Assembly (NCBI RefSeq): GCF_964340835.1
Contig: NZ_OZ204251.1
Direction: 5' to 3' (one strand)
DNA from: Bombilactobacillus bombi
GTDB lineage: Bacteria; Bacillota; Bacilli; Lactobacillales; Lactobacillaceae
Length of the DNA: 64,000 bases
Of this stretch, positions 16,951 through 24,935 are shown piece by piece; the stretch's first letter is position 1, and every line of letters begins with the position of its first letter. The position numbers and the translations under genes were made by a program. A model generated the notes under the pieces. It was given only the letters and a program-made list of their open reading frames with translations. It ran no database searches and was not told the DNA's origin.

Positions 16951-18600
16951 ATGATTAAAAAGCATACATATTATTTAGTAATTAGTGATTTAATTATTTT
17001 TTTGATTATGGCTTATTTTATCTTAACTTGGGGAGTTACGGGCGGATATGATCCCATGTTTCATATGGGACGAATACATACTTTAGCAACTAATATCGCT
17101 AGTGGACATTTTCCCAATCCTATTGGCTTTGAATATATCAAAGGGTTAGGTTATGGTGTGGGATTTTTTTATGGTAATTTTTTCTTATACCCCTTTGCAC
17201 TATTGAACACAATAGGAATCAGTCGTTACACTTGCTATGTCTTATTTATTTTATGTTCATTAATTGCTGCCATAGTTGCTATTAATTGTGCTGTACACAA
17301 GCTCTTTCACCAAGACTGGGCTACAATTATTTCTGCACCTTTATATTTAAGTTCTTACTATTATATTAATGTTATCTTTTTGCGGGCTGCTGCTGGAGAA
17401 ATGCTTGCTTTTGCCATTGTTCCTTGGGCTTTTTTAGGTTTATTCAAGGTGGTAAATGGTGAACAGCACTACTGGTATTTAATTGCTGTTACCTTTGCAT
17501 TACTATTAGTAGCACATGTTTTATCGTTTTTAATATTAGTAGGCACAGCCTCTTTGCTTGCAGTGATAAATATTCCACAATTTCGTAAACAACCTCAGAT
17601 ATTGGGGAATCTTTGTAAAAGTGCCCTGCTATTTGGTGGATTAACAATGGTTTTTTTATTACCATTTATTGAACAATATACTGCTCAAAAATATGTCAGT
17701 ACTACCATGAATCCTGGAGAAAATATTTATTCTATTGTTTCTGACGTTTTATATCTTCATCAAATCTTTGACTTACGCCAAATTATAGCACTCAACGGGA
17801 TTTTAATCTTGATTCTTTTTATTTTGGCGATAGTTTTTAATGCTTATCAAATAAAGGTTTATCATTCTTCTAATAGAATTATTAACCAAGCTAGTTTTAT
17901 TGTTTTGTTGTTAAGCATTTTTCTAATATCACCATTAGCTTTACGGGCCTTGGTCAAAATTTTTCGTCCTATCGTTTTGTTACAAGTCATTACTAGAATT
18001 AACATTGTAATTTTGCCCTTATGTATTTTCATTATTTCAGTGGCTGTTGGCCAGATGATTAACTCGCTGTCAAATTATCAAATCTTACCAGCTGCTGTTT
18101 TAATATTTGTTTTGTCTGTGATTACAGTCACATCACCTATTAAACAAAATATTGCCGCCATGCAACCATGCAGAGCTCAAGTACCTGATGCTTATAACAT
18201 TAGTCGTGGTGAATATGAGCCCCAAGATTTTTTCAATTATAATATGAGCCATCAATTCAAGGTCAACATTGCTTTCCTAGAAAGACATGAAGGTTATCAG
18301 GTATTGACTAATAACCATCATCAAGCCACTATTAAGCTCAAACCCAAATCATCTAAAGCAGTGATTATGCTCCCAAGAATTTACTATCGTGGATATCAAG
18401 TTTGGCAAGGAACACATCGATTACCAGTTACTAAAAGAAACGGCCTTGTGGCTGTCAAACTTTCCCCACACTTTAGTAAACAACCACTTACTATTAGTTA
18501 TCATCAAACTCTTCTAGCTAAGATTGGTTGGGTTATTTCTATTATTAGCTTAGGTATCCTTATAACTGGCCACTTATTCAAACACAAATTTATTAGATAG
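16951..18600 (+). CDS. Polytopic membrane protein, PTPS-related/YfhO-like (third copy)
   Basis: 549 residues, about 10-12 membrane segments, and a C-terminal soluble domain (about 400-520) before the last helix. GGYDPMFHMGRIHTLATNI and FYGNFFLYPFALL match the family motifs of the copies at 6431 and 14060. ATAGGAGATTAATA precedes the ATG, with a TATAAT -10 hexamer at 16918-16923. It is divergent from the acyltransferase operon and followed by a strong terminator. Like its relatives, it probably acts at the outer membrane face on lipid-linked sugar or wall polymer; the substrate is not visible from sequence. Confidence 0.75.
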   Translation: MIKKHTYYLVISDLIIFLIMAYFILTWGVTGGYDPMFHMGRIHTLATNIASGHFPNPIGFEYIKGLGYGVGFFYGNFFLYPFALLNTIGISRYTCYVLFILCSLIAAIVAINCAVHKLFHQDWATIISAPLYLSSYYYINVIFLRAAAGEMLAFAIVPWAFLGLFKVVNGEQHYWYLIAVTFALLLVAHVLSFLILVGTASLLAVINIPQFRKQPQILGNLCKSALLFGGLTMVFLLPFIEQYTAQKYVSTTMNPGENIYSIVSDVLYLHQIFDLRQIIALNGILILILFILAIVFNAYQIKVYHSSNRIINQASFIVLLLSIFLISPLALRALVKIFRPIVLLQVITRINIVILPLCIFIISVAVGQMINSLSNYQILPAAVLIFVLSVITVTSPIKQNIAAMQPCRAQVPDAYNISRGEYEPQDFFNYNMSHQFKVNIAFLERHEGYQVLTNNHHQATIKLKPKSSKAVIMLPRIYYRGYQVWQGTHRLPVTKRNGLVAVKLSPHFSKQPLTISYHQTLLAKIGWVISIISLGILITGHLFKHKFIR

Positions 18601-18601
18601 C

Positions 18602-18631
18602 AAAATGACACTCATGCAGAGTGTCATTTTT
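18602..18631. terminator. Intrinsic terminator between convergent genes
   Basis: Stem AAAATGACACT/AGTGTCATTTT with a seven-base loop, T-tailed on the plus strand and A-flanked for the minus strand. Confidence 0.85.
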
Positions 18632-18639
18632 GTTATCTA

Positions 18640-19659
18640 TTATAATAAAATCTTTTTGATACCAGGTATCAATTTAATAATCAAAACTATCACAAAAGTT
18701 AAACTAGCAGCTAAGATAAATAACTTGAAATCTCGCACATGAGGCCAAATTTGATTAATAGTTGCAATTCCGATTCCATGATTCAGATAAAAGCCATAAG
18801 ACAAAGAAGCAATGAATTCAATAACTCGTACACCTGTCTGATTATGACTTATTAGTTGTTCTTTTTCTTGGCAAATTAAAAAAATTCCTAATGTTACAAA
18901 GGGAATGATTGCATTAATCAAGATATCTGAAGTTTTCAAATAATGATTATCAAGATAAGGACTAATAACATTAAAAATAATTATTAAAGCTGCTAAACAA
19001 CTAGTCCATATTCCAGTATACTTGAGTTTGATTTTACGTTGCAAGCAAAGATATCCCAAAACTAAATAACCAAAATAGCCATAAAACCAATTCATTTGTC
19101 CTTGTGGATAAACTGAAAAGATAGTCTTAATCGGATCGGCAGCTGATAAAATCAAATGATTAAACAATATATCAAAGATATACCATAAGCATAATAAATA
19201 TAAAATTGTTTGTGTATTTAAATGATCTAAAGCTGCTTTTAAAAATGGTGAAACTAAATAAAAAGCAACTAAAGTATAAATAAACCAAAAGGCTGGAGAA
19301 ACAGGCACATGATACATATAAATAATAGTGTGAAGTAAATGTCGCCAAGTAAAGTCACGATTGTACAATTGACTGACAACACTAGCTATTATTTGCCATA
19401 AAATAAACGGAACTACTATTCTTCTTAATCGGTTCCAGAATAAATATTTCAAATCATAAGTTTTGGAGCTATTTAAAATCAAAGCTCCACTAATCATAAA
19501 AAATAACGGTACTGCTAAATCTGTAAAATAAACCACAGTATGAGCCATAATATTATGTGGTTGCAAATTACTATCAACAAAACAATGTGCTAATACCACC
19601 AATAACATCGAAACAATTCTTATAAAATCTAAAAAAACATATCTTTTTTGTTCTTTCAA
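18640..19659 (-). CDS. Acyltransferase 3 family membrane protein (second copy)
   Basis: 339 residues, about ten membrane helices. YVFLDFIRIVSMLLVVLAHCF holds the family Arg and His near the N-terminus; LFFMISGALIL and the following basic loop are typical. Related to WecH/OatA-like O-acyltransferases without an extra soluble domain. The start is TTG at 19659 behind AGGTGG. It is transcribed alone and convergent with 16951. With the three polytopic proteins and the other acyltransferase it completes an envelope-modification block next to the SLAP genes; substrate unknown. Confidence 0.8.
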   Translation of the reverse strand: MKEQKRYVFLDFIRIVSMLLVVLAHCFVDSNLQPHNIMAHTVVYFTDLAVPLFFMISGALILNSSKTYDLKYLFWNRLRRIVVPFILWQIIASVVSQLYNRDFTWRHLLHTIIYMYHVPVSPAFWFIYTLVAFYLVSPFLKAALDHLNTQTILYLLCLWYIFDILFNHLILSAADPIKTIFSVYPQGQMNWFYGYFGYLVLGYLCLQRKIKLKYTGIWTSCLAALIIIFNVISPYLDNHYLKTSDILINAIIPFVTLGIFLICQEKEQLISHNQTGVRVIEFIASLSYGFYLNHGIGIATINQIWPHVRDFKLFILAASLTFVIVLIIKLIPGIKKILL

Positions 19660-19790
19660 TGACTAAGCCACCTAGCTATTTAAATTATAGTTTATATTTA
19701 ACATCATTTTATTGTTGCATTCAATGTCATCTAATCACAATTTCATATGATTTTATCATTTTTTAATTTATAATTATGAATTTCCATACT

Positions 19791-19817
19791 AAAAAAGCTG
19801 ACGAATGAGTCGTCAGC
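19791..19817 (-). terminator. Intrinsic terminator of the candidate small RNA
   Basis: Stem GCTGACGA/TCGTCAGC with five-base loop, followed on the minus strand by six T. Confidence 0.85.
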
Positions 19818-20070
19818 TTCTATCTTGTAAACCATTTAACTTATTGGGGGAGAGGTGTTAAAGAGATGAAGCTTATTCAGGGGTTTCTTTGAAGAGATAG
19901 CTTCAACATAATAAATTAGAGAAAAAACATTGAGAATACTTTCAGCCAGTATAAGTACTCTCAATATCTGACCGCAGTCATTATCTAATATAAAATATCA
20001 ACAATAGTCACTATCATCTCTAAAACAAGTCACAAGTGCTGGTATCAACACCAGATTATTCAGGTTCACA
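19791..20070 (-). ncRNA. Candidate structured small RNA of about 280 nt
   Basis: A 530-base gap without a convincing ORF contains a complete transcription unit: a strong promoter (20077-20106) and a strong terminator (19791-19817). The predicted RNA has several local hairpins: CTGGT/ACCAG near the 5' end, TTGAGA..TACT paired with AGTA..TCTCAA near 19930-19965, and GTTGAAGC paired with GCTTCA around 19867-19912. I checked for the diagnostic boxes of tmRNA, RNase P, SRP RNA and T-box leaders and saw none; at about 280 nt it is long for 6S RNA. A 26-codon frame starts near the 5' end but lacks a ribosome site. Candidate regulatory RNA of unknown function; the start and end are inferred from promoter and terminator. 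Confidence 0.6.
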
Positions 20071-20076
20071 ATGTAC

Positions 20077-20106
20077 ATTATACACTCATCTAATACCTTT
20101 ACACAA
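20077..20106 (-). promoter_or_regulatory. Promoter of the candidate small RNA
   Basis: -35 TTGTGT (20101-20106), 18-bp spacer, consensus -10 TATAAT (20077-20082) on the minus strand. Confidence 0.65.
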
Positions 20107-20189
20107 GAAAAAAATATCAAAAACCATACTTAAATATTTGTAAAGCTATGTTTTTTATTATTAGATCGCAATTTTGCTAAGATATGCTA

Positions 20190-20393
20190 TTATAATAGTA
20201 GAAAGAATGTTGTTGCTAACAAACCGGCGAAAAAGATTACTGGTAAAGCTGTCAGAATTAACAGTAATTGCTTGGAAGTGATTGGGGTGTCACCCATGAA
20301 TTTCAGATTAACCCAGTTAGTTAACCGCATTATTACATTATTAGGTGTCTGTCTTGTGCCAGCAAGATAGACATTTTTTGTTTGTAGAGCCAT
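20190..20393 (-). CDS. Small membrane protein under LexA-type promoter
   Basis: 67 residues: a soluble, moderately basic N-terminal part (about 1-42, MALQTKNVYLAGTRQTP onward) and one C-terminal membrane helix (LLLILTALPVIFFAGLLATTFFLLL). The ATG at 20393 follows AAGGAG; an upstream in-frame start lies within the ribosome site. The promoter carries a LexA/DinR box in its spacer, so the gene should be induced by DNA damage. Firmicutes SOS regulons often include a small membrane protein that delays division (YneA, SosA), but this one has no LysM domain and the opposite topology to YneA. A division inhibitor or a toxin-like peptide is possible. I do not recognise the family. Confidence 0.75.
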   Translation of the reverse strand: MALQTKNVYLAGTRQTPNNVIMRLTNWVNLKFMGDTPITSKQLLLILTALPVIFFAGLLATTFFLLL

Positions 20394-20427
20394 TGGCTTT
20401 TCTCCTTTCAACTGTGATTACTCTTCT

Positions 20428-20456
20428 AGTATACGAACATTTGTTCGCAATTTCAA
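20428..20456 (-). promoter_or_regulatory. SOS promoter with LexA box in the spacer
   Basis: -35 TTGAAA (20451-20456), 17-bp spacer, -10 TATACT (20428-20433) on the minus strand. The spacer contains CGAACAAATGTTCG (20434-20447), which fits the Gram-positive LexA consensus CGAAC-N4-GTTCG. Bound LexA would directly cover the promoter. Confidence 0.8.
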
Positions 20457-20482
20457 GTTTTATTTACTCACTGCTGAATAAC

Positions 20483-20525
20483 AAAAATCGAAGGCTTGGA
20501 CAAATTAATGTCCTAACCTTCGATT
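20483..20525 (-). terminator. Intrinsic terminator after peptidase gene
   Basis: Stem AATCGAAGG/CCTTCGATT with inner GGACA/TGTCC, followed on the minus strand by a T run. Confidence 0.85.
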
Positions 20526-20527
20526 AA

Positions 20528-21580
20528 TTAAAGCTGCAGCCAATCTTTGCTGCTATTGGTTAATAAATGTATCTGCCCCTTTTCATCCAAGTAAAGATCG
20601 TCTTCAATTCTTACTCCACCTTGATTAGGTAAATATATTCCCGGTTCAATGGTAAACGTCATATTAGCGGGTAAGTTTTCAATGCTGGCAGCATTTAAAG
20701 TCGGATATTCATGACATTCTCGACCAACACTATGACCTGTACCGTGCATATATTCTGGACCATACCCAGCTTGAGCAATATAGTCATGGGCAAACGCATC
20801 AATGGCTTTTAGCGGTTGACCTAGTTGAATTTGATTAATAGTCGCTTGTTGGGCTTGTAAGACAATTTGATAAATTTCTTGTAATTGCTCACTAACACTC
20901 CCTACAGCCACAGTCCGGGTAATATCAGAATCATAGCCTTGATAGACAAAGCCAAAGTCTAAAACCACTAATTCATGATTATTAATAATTTTATCTGTGG
21001 CACTGCCATGTGGCATCGCTGACCGAGGTCCCGAAGCTACTATTGTGGCAAACGAAGTCGCACTAGCTCCTAGCTTTTTGCCTAGATATTCCATTTCATT
21101 CGCAACAGCTAATTCACTTACTCCTGGCTTAATGAAGTTCAGAATTTGTGCAAAAACTTGATCTGCAATCTGAGCAGCAGCTTGAACTTTTTGAATTTCA
21201 GCCGGGGTTTTGACCATCCGAATTTTTTCCACTAGATTACTGGAATCAACAATTTGGCGACTAGGTTGGTTAATTGGGCGGAAGGTACTGACATTGAGAT
21301 AATCTGGTTCAATAATTAAATGTTCCAGCTTTTGTTGTGATAAGAATTGATCCAAAGTTATTTGCGCCCGATCAACTATTTGAAATTGTGGCGCTAATGC
21401 ATGAATCTGTGCAAAGAAGCGTCCATCTGTATACAGATATTGATTGTCAGCCGTGATTACCATCAGTCCTTCAAAATCTGGAAAGTCTAATAAGTAATTC
21501 AAATTGGCAGGTCGACTAATCAATAAAGCATCGGCTGACTGAGCTGTAATTTCTTGGCGAACTTTTTCAATATTATCCAT
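20528..21580 (-). CDS. M24 family Xaa-Pro peptidase
   Basis: 350 residues, the length of YqhT/PepP-like M24B peptidases. The N-terminal creatinase-like domain covers about 1-125 and the pita-bread catalytic domain 130-350. All five metal ligands are present: Asp in VVLDFG, Asp in DSDITRT, His in HGTGHSVG, Glu in FTIEPGIY and Glu in RIEDD. It removes an N-terminal residue before proline (or splits Xaa-Pro dipeptides) in the cytoplasm, with Mn or Co as cofactor. The mgtC gene lies 13 bases upstream on the same strand, so they may share a transcript. Whether it is a dipeptidase (PepQ) or an aminopeptidase P cannot be settled by eye. Confidence 0.88.
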   Translation of the reverse strand: MDNIEKVRQEITAQSADALLISRPANLNYLLDFPDFEGLMVITADNQYLYTDGRFFAQIHALAPQFQIVDRAQITLDQFLSQQKLEHLIIEPDYLNVSTFRPINQPSRQIVDSSNLVEKIRMVKTPAEIQKVQAAAQIADQVFAQILNFIKPGVSELAVANEMEYLGKKLGASATSFATIVASGPRSAMPHGSATDKIINNHELVVLDFGFVYQGYDSDITRTVAVGSVSEQLQEIYQIVLQAQQATINQIQLGQPLKAIDAFAHDYIAQAGYGPEYMHGTGHSVGRECHEYPTLNAASIENLPANMTFTIEPGIYLPNQGGVRIEDDLYLDEKGQIHLLTNSSKDWLQL

Positions 21581-21592
21581 ACTGACCTCCTC

Positions 21593-22300
21593 TTAAATAC
21601 TAACCATTTTAATCGCCATTACGTTTTCATTCATGGAGATATCTTCAATGATATCAGCAAAATTAATTTTGCTGGGAATTTCAATATCATAAACATTAGT
21701 ATAGATATGATTATTAGAATCAGCTTGATCAACATTAAAGTTAACATCACGCACTACAATGTCATGCTCATCAAAATAATCCTGAATAAAGATTTTGGTT
21801 TCTGTTTTATGACGATATTGAATCATAATTTTTTTGACCGGAGTAATGTGCAAGATTCGCTTCAAAGCTCCTAAAACCAAAAAGATAACCACTGTTCCAG
21901 CAATCGCGATATCATAATTACCCATCCCCACGGCTAAGCCTAATCCAGCAACAGTCCATAAGCTAGCTGCAGTTGTTAAGCCGCGGACCACGTGATGATG
22001 TACCAAAATTGTCCCAGCACCTAAAAAACCAACGCCACTAACTACTTGGGCAATTAAGCGGGCTTCATCGGCACGAATGACTCCAGCATAATGTGGATAT
22101 CTGCTGGCCATATAAAGCGCATTAAATCCAATCTCTTTTTGGATCATGGCAATAATACAAGCACCCACACAAACCAAGATATGCGTCCTAACACCAGCAG
22201 AATGATTCTTTTGCTGGCGATTATAACCAATTATCCCAGCACAAAAAACTGAAAGTACTAACCGTAAAACAATTTCAAAAATAGATAAATGTAAATCCAA
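21593..22300 (-). CDS. MgtC/SapB family membrane protein
   Basis: 235 residues. The N-terminal part (1-140) has four or five membrane helices with the family motifs GYNRQQKNHSAGVRTHILVCVGAC and VSGVGFLGAGTI. The C-terminal 90 residues are cytoplasmic, resembling the ACT-like domain of the family. MgtC/SapB proteins are linked to Mg limitation, membrane potential and acid survival; the transport role is disputed. RBS GGGG upstream of the ATG at 22300. It is followed by the peptidase gene. Confidence 0.88.
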   Translation of the reverse strand: MDLHLSIFEIVLRLVLSVFCAGIIGYNRQQKNHSAGVRTHILVCVGACIIAMIQKEIGFNALYMASRYPHYAGVIRADEARLIAQVVSGVGFLGAGTILVHHHVVRGLTTAASLWTVAGLGLAVGMGNYDIAIAGTVVIFLVLGALKRILHITPVKKIMIQYRHKTETKIFIQDYFDEHDIVVRDVNFNVDQADSNNHIYTNVYDIEIPSKINFADIIEDISMNENVMAIKMVSI

Positions 22301-22403
22301 TAATAAGCCCCCCTTCTTTAAATAGTTTTACTTATAATTTGACTATTATACACGTCTCATAACAAAAGGCAAAATTATATGTAATCGATTTCTTGAAGGC
22401 GAC

Positions 22404-22436
22404 AAAAAAATGGCCTGTAAAAACAGGCCACTTTTT
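22404..22436. terminator. Intrinsic terminator after DUF2922 gene
   Basis: Stem GTGGCCTGT/ACAGGCCA (minus strand reading) with loop of A/T, flanked by A and T runs on both sides. Confidence 0.85.
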
Positions 22437-22444
22437 GATAAGCG

Positions 22445-22657
22445 TTAAAACAAAGGAACTTCATTAGTTTCAACGTATTTAGCTGATAATGGTTCAAAAT
22501 ATACTTCTTCACCATCTTGCATGAATAATTTAGCAGCTGCCATAGCTTGCATTTGTTTGCGGACATTAGCAGCATCTAAGTTTTGATCGACATATTTTAA
22601 TGATAAAGAGCGTTTTTTGCCTGATTCGGTTTTAAATCCTAATTGTAATACGCGCAT
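22445..22657 (-). CDS. DUF2922 family protein
   Basis: 70 residues: RVLQLGFKTESGKKRSLSLKYVDQNL followed by an amphipathic helix and a short strand pair, the standard DUF2922 pattern. Its function is unknown; in Firmicutes it is nearly always next to a DUF1659 gene, as here. The ATG has GGGGGAA upstream. The two genes are 21 bases apart and end at a shared terminator. Confidence 0.85.
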   Translation of the reverse strand: MRVLQLGFKTESGKKRSLSLKYVDQNLDAANVRKQMQAMAAAKLFMQDGEEVYFEPLSAKYVETNEVPLF

Positions 22658-22678
22658 AAATATTATTCCCCCTAAGAA

Positions 22679-22903
22679 TTAATCATTCGCTAAAATTGTT
22701 GAGCGAACAGTAAGTTCTGCACTTTCTAAGTTGGTAGCTTCACCCAAGTTGGCCAAAGCATTGCCGACAGCCAATACTTGTTCATCACTTGGATTAGCAA
22801 TCACATTTGCCAAACGTTGTTGGTGAGTGGTACCAGTCCCTGGTTGAACGAAGTGATAGTTAACGGTGGTGCTAAGCCAATTTTGTTTTGTTTGCATGTT
22901 CAT
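22679..22903 (-). CDS. DUF1659 family protein
   Basis: 74 residues: NWLSTTVNYHFVQPG, then an Asn/Ala-rich helix region (VIANPSDEQVLAVGNALANLGEATNL) ending in a strand. This is the usual partner of DUF2922. Strong GGAGGAA site directly before the ATG at 22903. Function unknown; the pair is small, soluble and probably forms a complex (inference from constant pairing). Confidence 0.82.
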   Translation of the reverse strand: MNMQTKQNWLSTTVNYHFVQPGTGTTHQQRLANVIANPSDEQVLAVGNALANLGEATNLESAELTVRSTILAND

Positions 22904-23100
22904 ATTTCCTCCTTAATATTAGTAGGTTAAATGCTGGCCAGTAATCATTGCCTACACCCTTAGTAACGTATGAAAAATAAAAAACGGAACTAATAAGAAC
23001 AATAAGGTTTATTTTTTTGATAATCGGTTTATAATAGGTATTGGTATTCAGTTTTACCTGCTCATAATTTATTAAAGTGATCGTGAAGTGTATATTTCAG

Positions 23101-23135
23101 AAAAAGCCCATTGCTAAATAGCAATGGGCTTTTTT
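23101..23135. terminator. Intrinsic terminator after MucBP-SLAP gene
   Basis: Perfect stem AAAAAGCCCATTGCTA/TAGCAATGGGCTTTTT around AA; T runs on both strands. Confidence 0.92.
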
Positions 23136-23148
23136 GTAAGTTTAGTAA

Positions 23149-23910
23149 TTATAACTTGCGTGTAACGTATTTAGATCTAATCCAGTTGCCATTAACAATA
23201 TGATAGAAGAGTTCACCAGCAATCATAATCTTAGAGTCAATTTTTAATTCTGTCCCATTATCTACAACATGCGCATCTAATTTATTTTGGGCGAGAGTTT
23301 GCGGGTTAATTTGCCATAGGACAACTTGCATATTATCTGGGATTTTAACCACTGCGGTAAAGTCAATTGGTGCCATTTGCCATAATTCGGGTTGCTTATT
23401 TTTAGGGCGATTTTCCACAATTACTACGTCGCTGGACCGTACCCATTGATGCGGAGCTATTTGGTAATAAGTTTCGTCACCTACTTCTTTTTGCTGCGTA
23501 TAGGTGCCAAAAGTATTAGGCTGTAAAACGTTTTGTTCAATTATTTTACAATCATCATCAAAGACTGGGATGGTTTCTTGTTGTGATTTCACTAAAAACT
23601 TATGGTCAGCCTGCGCGACCCACTGTTTGGCATCCGCCCGTTTAGGTTGCGCCGTAGGGAGTTTTTGATAGCGCAATTCAATAGTTATTAAATGATTAGC
23701 TTGATATTTGATTTCAGTTTGCGGTTGAACAAAAGTGGGCATTTCATCGTCTTCTATCCCAATAACCAATTCTGTAGTAAAACGATACCCTGGAAGTTCT
23801 GGAATTTCATATTCAATCAACTCACCATCCTGCCCGGTAAGAGTTTTTTCTGGGCGCAGCAAATTCATCTGCATATCCATATAATGTATAATTGCTTGAG
23901 TACCAACCAA
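23149..23910 (-). CDS. MucBP plus SLAP-like protein lacking a signal peptide
   Basis: 253 residues from a TTG start. Residues 3-80 form a MucBP-type repeat (QAIIHYMDMQMNLLRPEKTLTG through ITIELRYQ). Two SLAP-like modules follow (about 100-165 ending YYQIAPHQWVRSSDVV, and 180-250 ending FYHIVNGNWIRSKYV). Both domain types normally act outside the cell, yet no signal peptide precedes the MucBP repeat and an in-frame TAG lies just upstream. The ribosome site (GGCGAG) is weak. Either the gene has lost its 5' end, or the start lies in a region altered by a rearrangement; a plus-strand terminator overlaps the start codon. Treat it as a possible truncated remnant of a surface protein. Confidence 0.65.
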   Translation of the reverse strand: MVGTQAIIHYMDMQMNLLRPEKTLTGQDGELIEYEIPELPGYRFTTELVIGIEDDEMPTFVQPQTEIKYQANHLITIELRYQKLPTAQPKRADAKQWVAQADHKFLVKSQQETIPVFDDDCKIIEQNVLQPNTFGTYTQQKEVGDETYYQIAPHQWVRSSDVVIVENRPKNKQPELWQMAPIDFTAVVKIPDNMQVVLWQINPQTLAQNKLDAHVVDNGTELKIDSKIMIAGELFYHIVNGNWIRSKYVTRKL

Positions 23911-23943
23911 AGAGCTCGCCTATATCTTTAGGGGAGCTTTTTT
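23909..23943 (+). terminator. Terminator-like hairpin on plus strand at gene start
   Basis: The hairpin GAGCTCGCC/GGGGAGCTT with one mismatch is followed by six T on the plus strand. No plus-strand gene ends here; it overlaps the start of the minus-strand MucBP-SLAP gene. Confidence 0.6.
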
Positions 23944-24039
23944 GTATGTCGAAGAGATTACAATTAGATTGCAGCTCATACGAAGGCCTCTTGACCATGC
24001 TATAATGAAAATGGTAAAAATATTCAGGAGGTTTTACGA

Positions 24040-24879
24040 ATGAAAAAGCAACTTACCACTCTCATTGCACTGGCCGCTAGTATGTTCATTTTAGCTGGCT
24101 GTCAAAATTCGCAATCTAGTTCCAATCATGACCAACAGATTTATTCTAGTATTATGGATAAGGGCAACAATGCTGTCAAAAATGGCAATTTTGCCGCAGC
24201 TGATGCCTATTATCAAGCTGCATTAACTACTAAAAAGGCTGACGCCAAAGCTAAAATCTACGCCCAACAAGCGCACAGTCTGCATAATGCTCAAAACGCT
24301 ATTAATCGTTACTCCTTTGCTGAAGCCAAGAACAACTTAGAAGATGTGCAAGATAACGATAATGGCTCCGCCAAAATGAAAAATTATGCTGCTAAGCTGT
24401 TGAAAACTTTGAAAGTTGTTCAAAAAAATCGCAAAGAATATCGCAATCAAGTCGAAATTGCAACTAATGCAAACGATGAACGCAATTATAAGCAAGCTCA
24501 AAGTCGAATTATTGATTTACTAAGCAAAACTGAATTTCACAAAAAATATTATGGTGACTTGCTTAAACAGGCCAATGAAATTCTTTTGAATAGTTCCAAA
24601 AATCTCAAAACCGATACAACACCAGCTGCTTCTGATAATAATTCGGCAGCTAATCAATCAGCAAGTGATAGTCAAGCACATGGGGAAACAGATCAAATCA
24701 AAAATCCTACTGCCAATGGTAAAAAAATCACTTCTGATGATATCCAAAAAGCACGTAAGCAGTTGCAAGAACAAGGTGCTCAAGATGCAGCTGCCAGTGA
24801 TAGTGATATCACTAGAGCTATTCAAAAGGCAGCAGCTGATGGTCGTTCAACTATTACCCCAGCTGATGCTGGATTTTAA
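24040..24879 (+). CDS. Lipoprotein with TPR-like helical region
   Basis: 279 residues. Lipoprotein signal with lipobox LAGC (Cys about residue 21). The next 150 residues are helical with Ala-rich pairs (GNFAAADAYYQAALTTKKADAKAKIYAQQA; YSFAEAKNNLEDVQDND), resembling tetratricopeptide packing. A Ser/Asn linker (200-225) precedes a C-terminal helix segment and the end TITPADAGF. It is exported and lipid-anchored. AGGAGG site before the ATG; a TATAAT hexamer lies about 40 bases upstream. Transcribed alone and closed by a terminator. Common in lactobacilli as 'lipoprotein', function unknown. Confidence 0.78.
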   Translation: MKKQLTTLIALAASMFILAGCQNSQSSSNHDQQIYSSIMDKGNNAVKNGNFAAADAYYQAALTTKKADAKAKIYAQQAHSLHNAQNAINRYSFAEAKNNLEDVQDNDNGSAKMKNYAAKLLKTLKVVQKNRKEYRNQVEIATNANDERNYKQAQSRIIDLLSKTEFHKKYYGDLLKQANEILLNSSKNLKTDTTPAASDNNSAANQSASDSQAHGETDQIKNPTANGKKITSDDIQKARKQLQEQGAQDAAASDSDITRAIQKAAADGRSTITPADAGF

Positions 24880-24889
24880 ATAATAATCA

Positions 24890-24917
24890 AAAAGGCTGGA
24901 ATATATTCCAGCCTTTT
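24890..24917 (+). terminator. Intrinsic terminator after lipoprotein gene
   Basis: Perfect palindromic stem AAAAGGCTGGAATA/TATTCCAGCCTTTT; also usable for the convergent gene. Confidence 0.88.
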
Positions 24918-24935
24918 GTGTACATAATGATAATT

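Noticed and set aside
19990..20040. GTTTTAGAG stretch resembling the start of a type II CRISPR repeat or tracrRNA
   Set aside because: It occurs once, without repeats, spacers or cas genes nearby, and lies inside a transcript with other structure.
19791..20070. 6S RNA, tmRNA or RNase P RNA identity for the orphan RNA
   Set aside because: No tmRNA ends or tag frame, no RNase P conserved blocks, and too long for a simple 6S hairpin; left as unknown.
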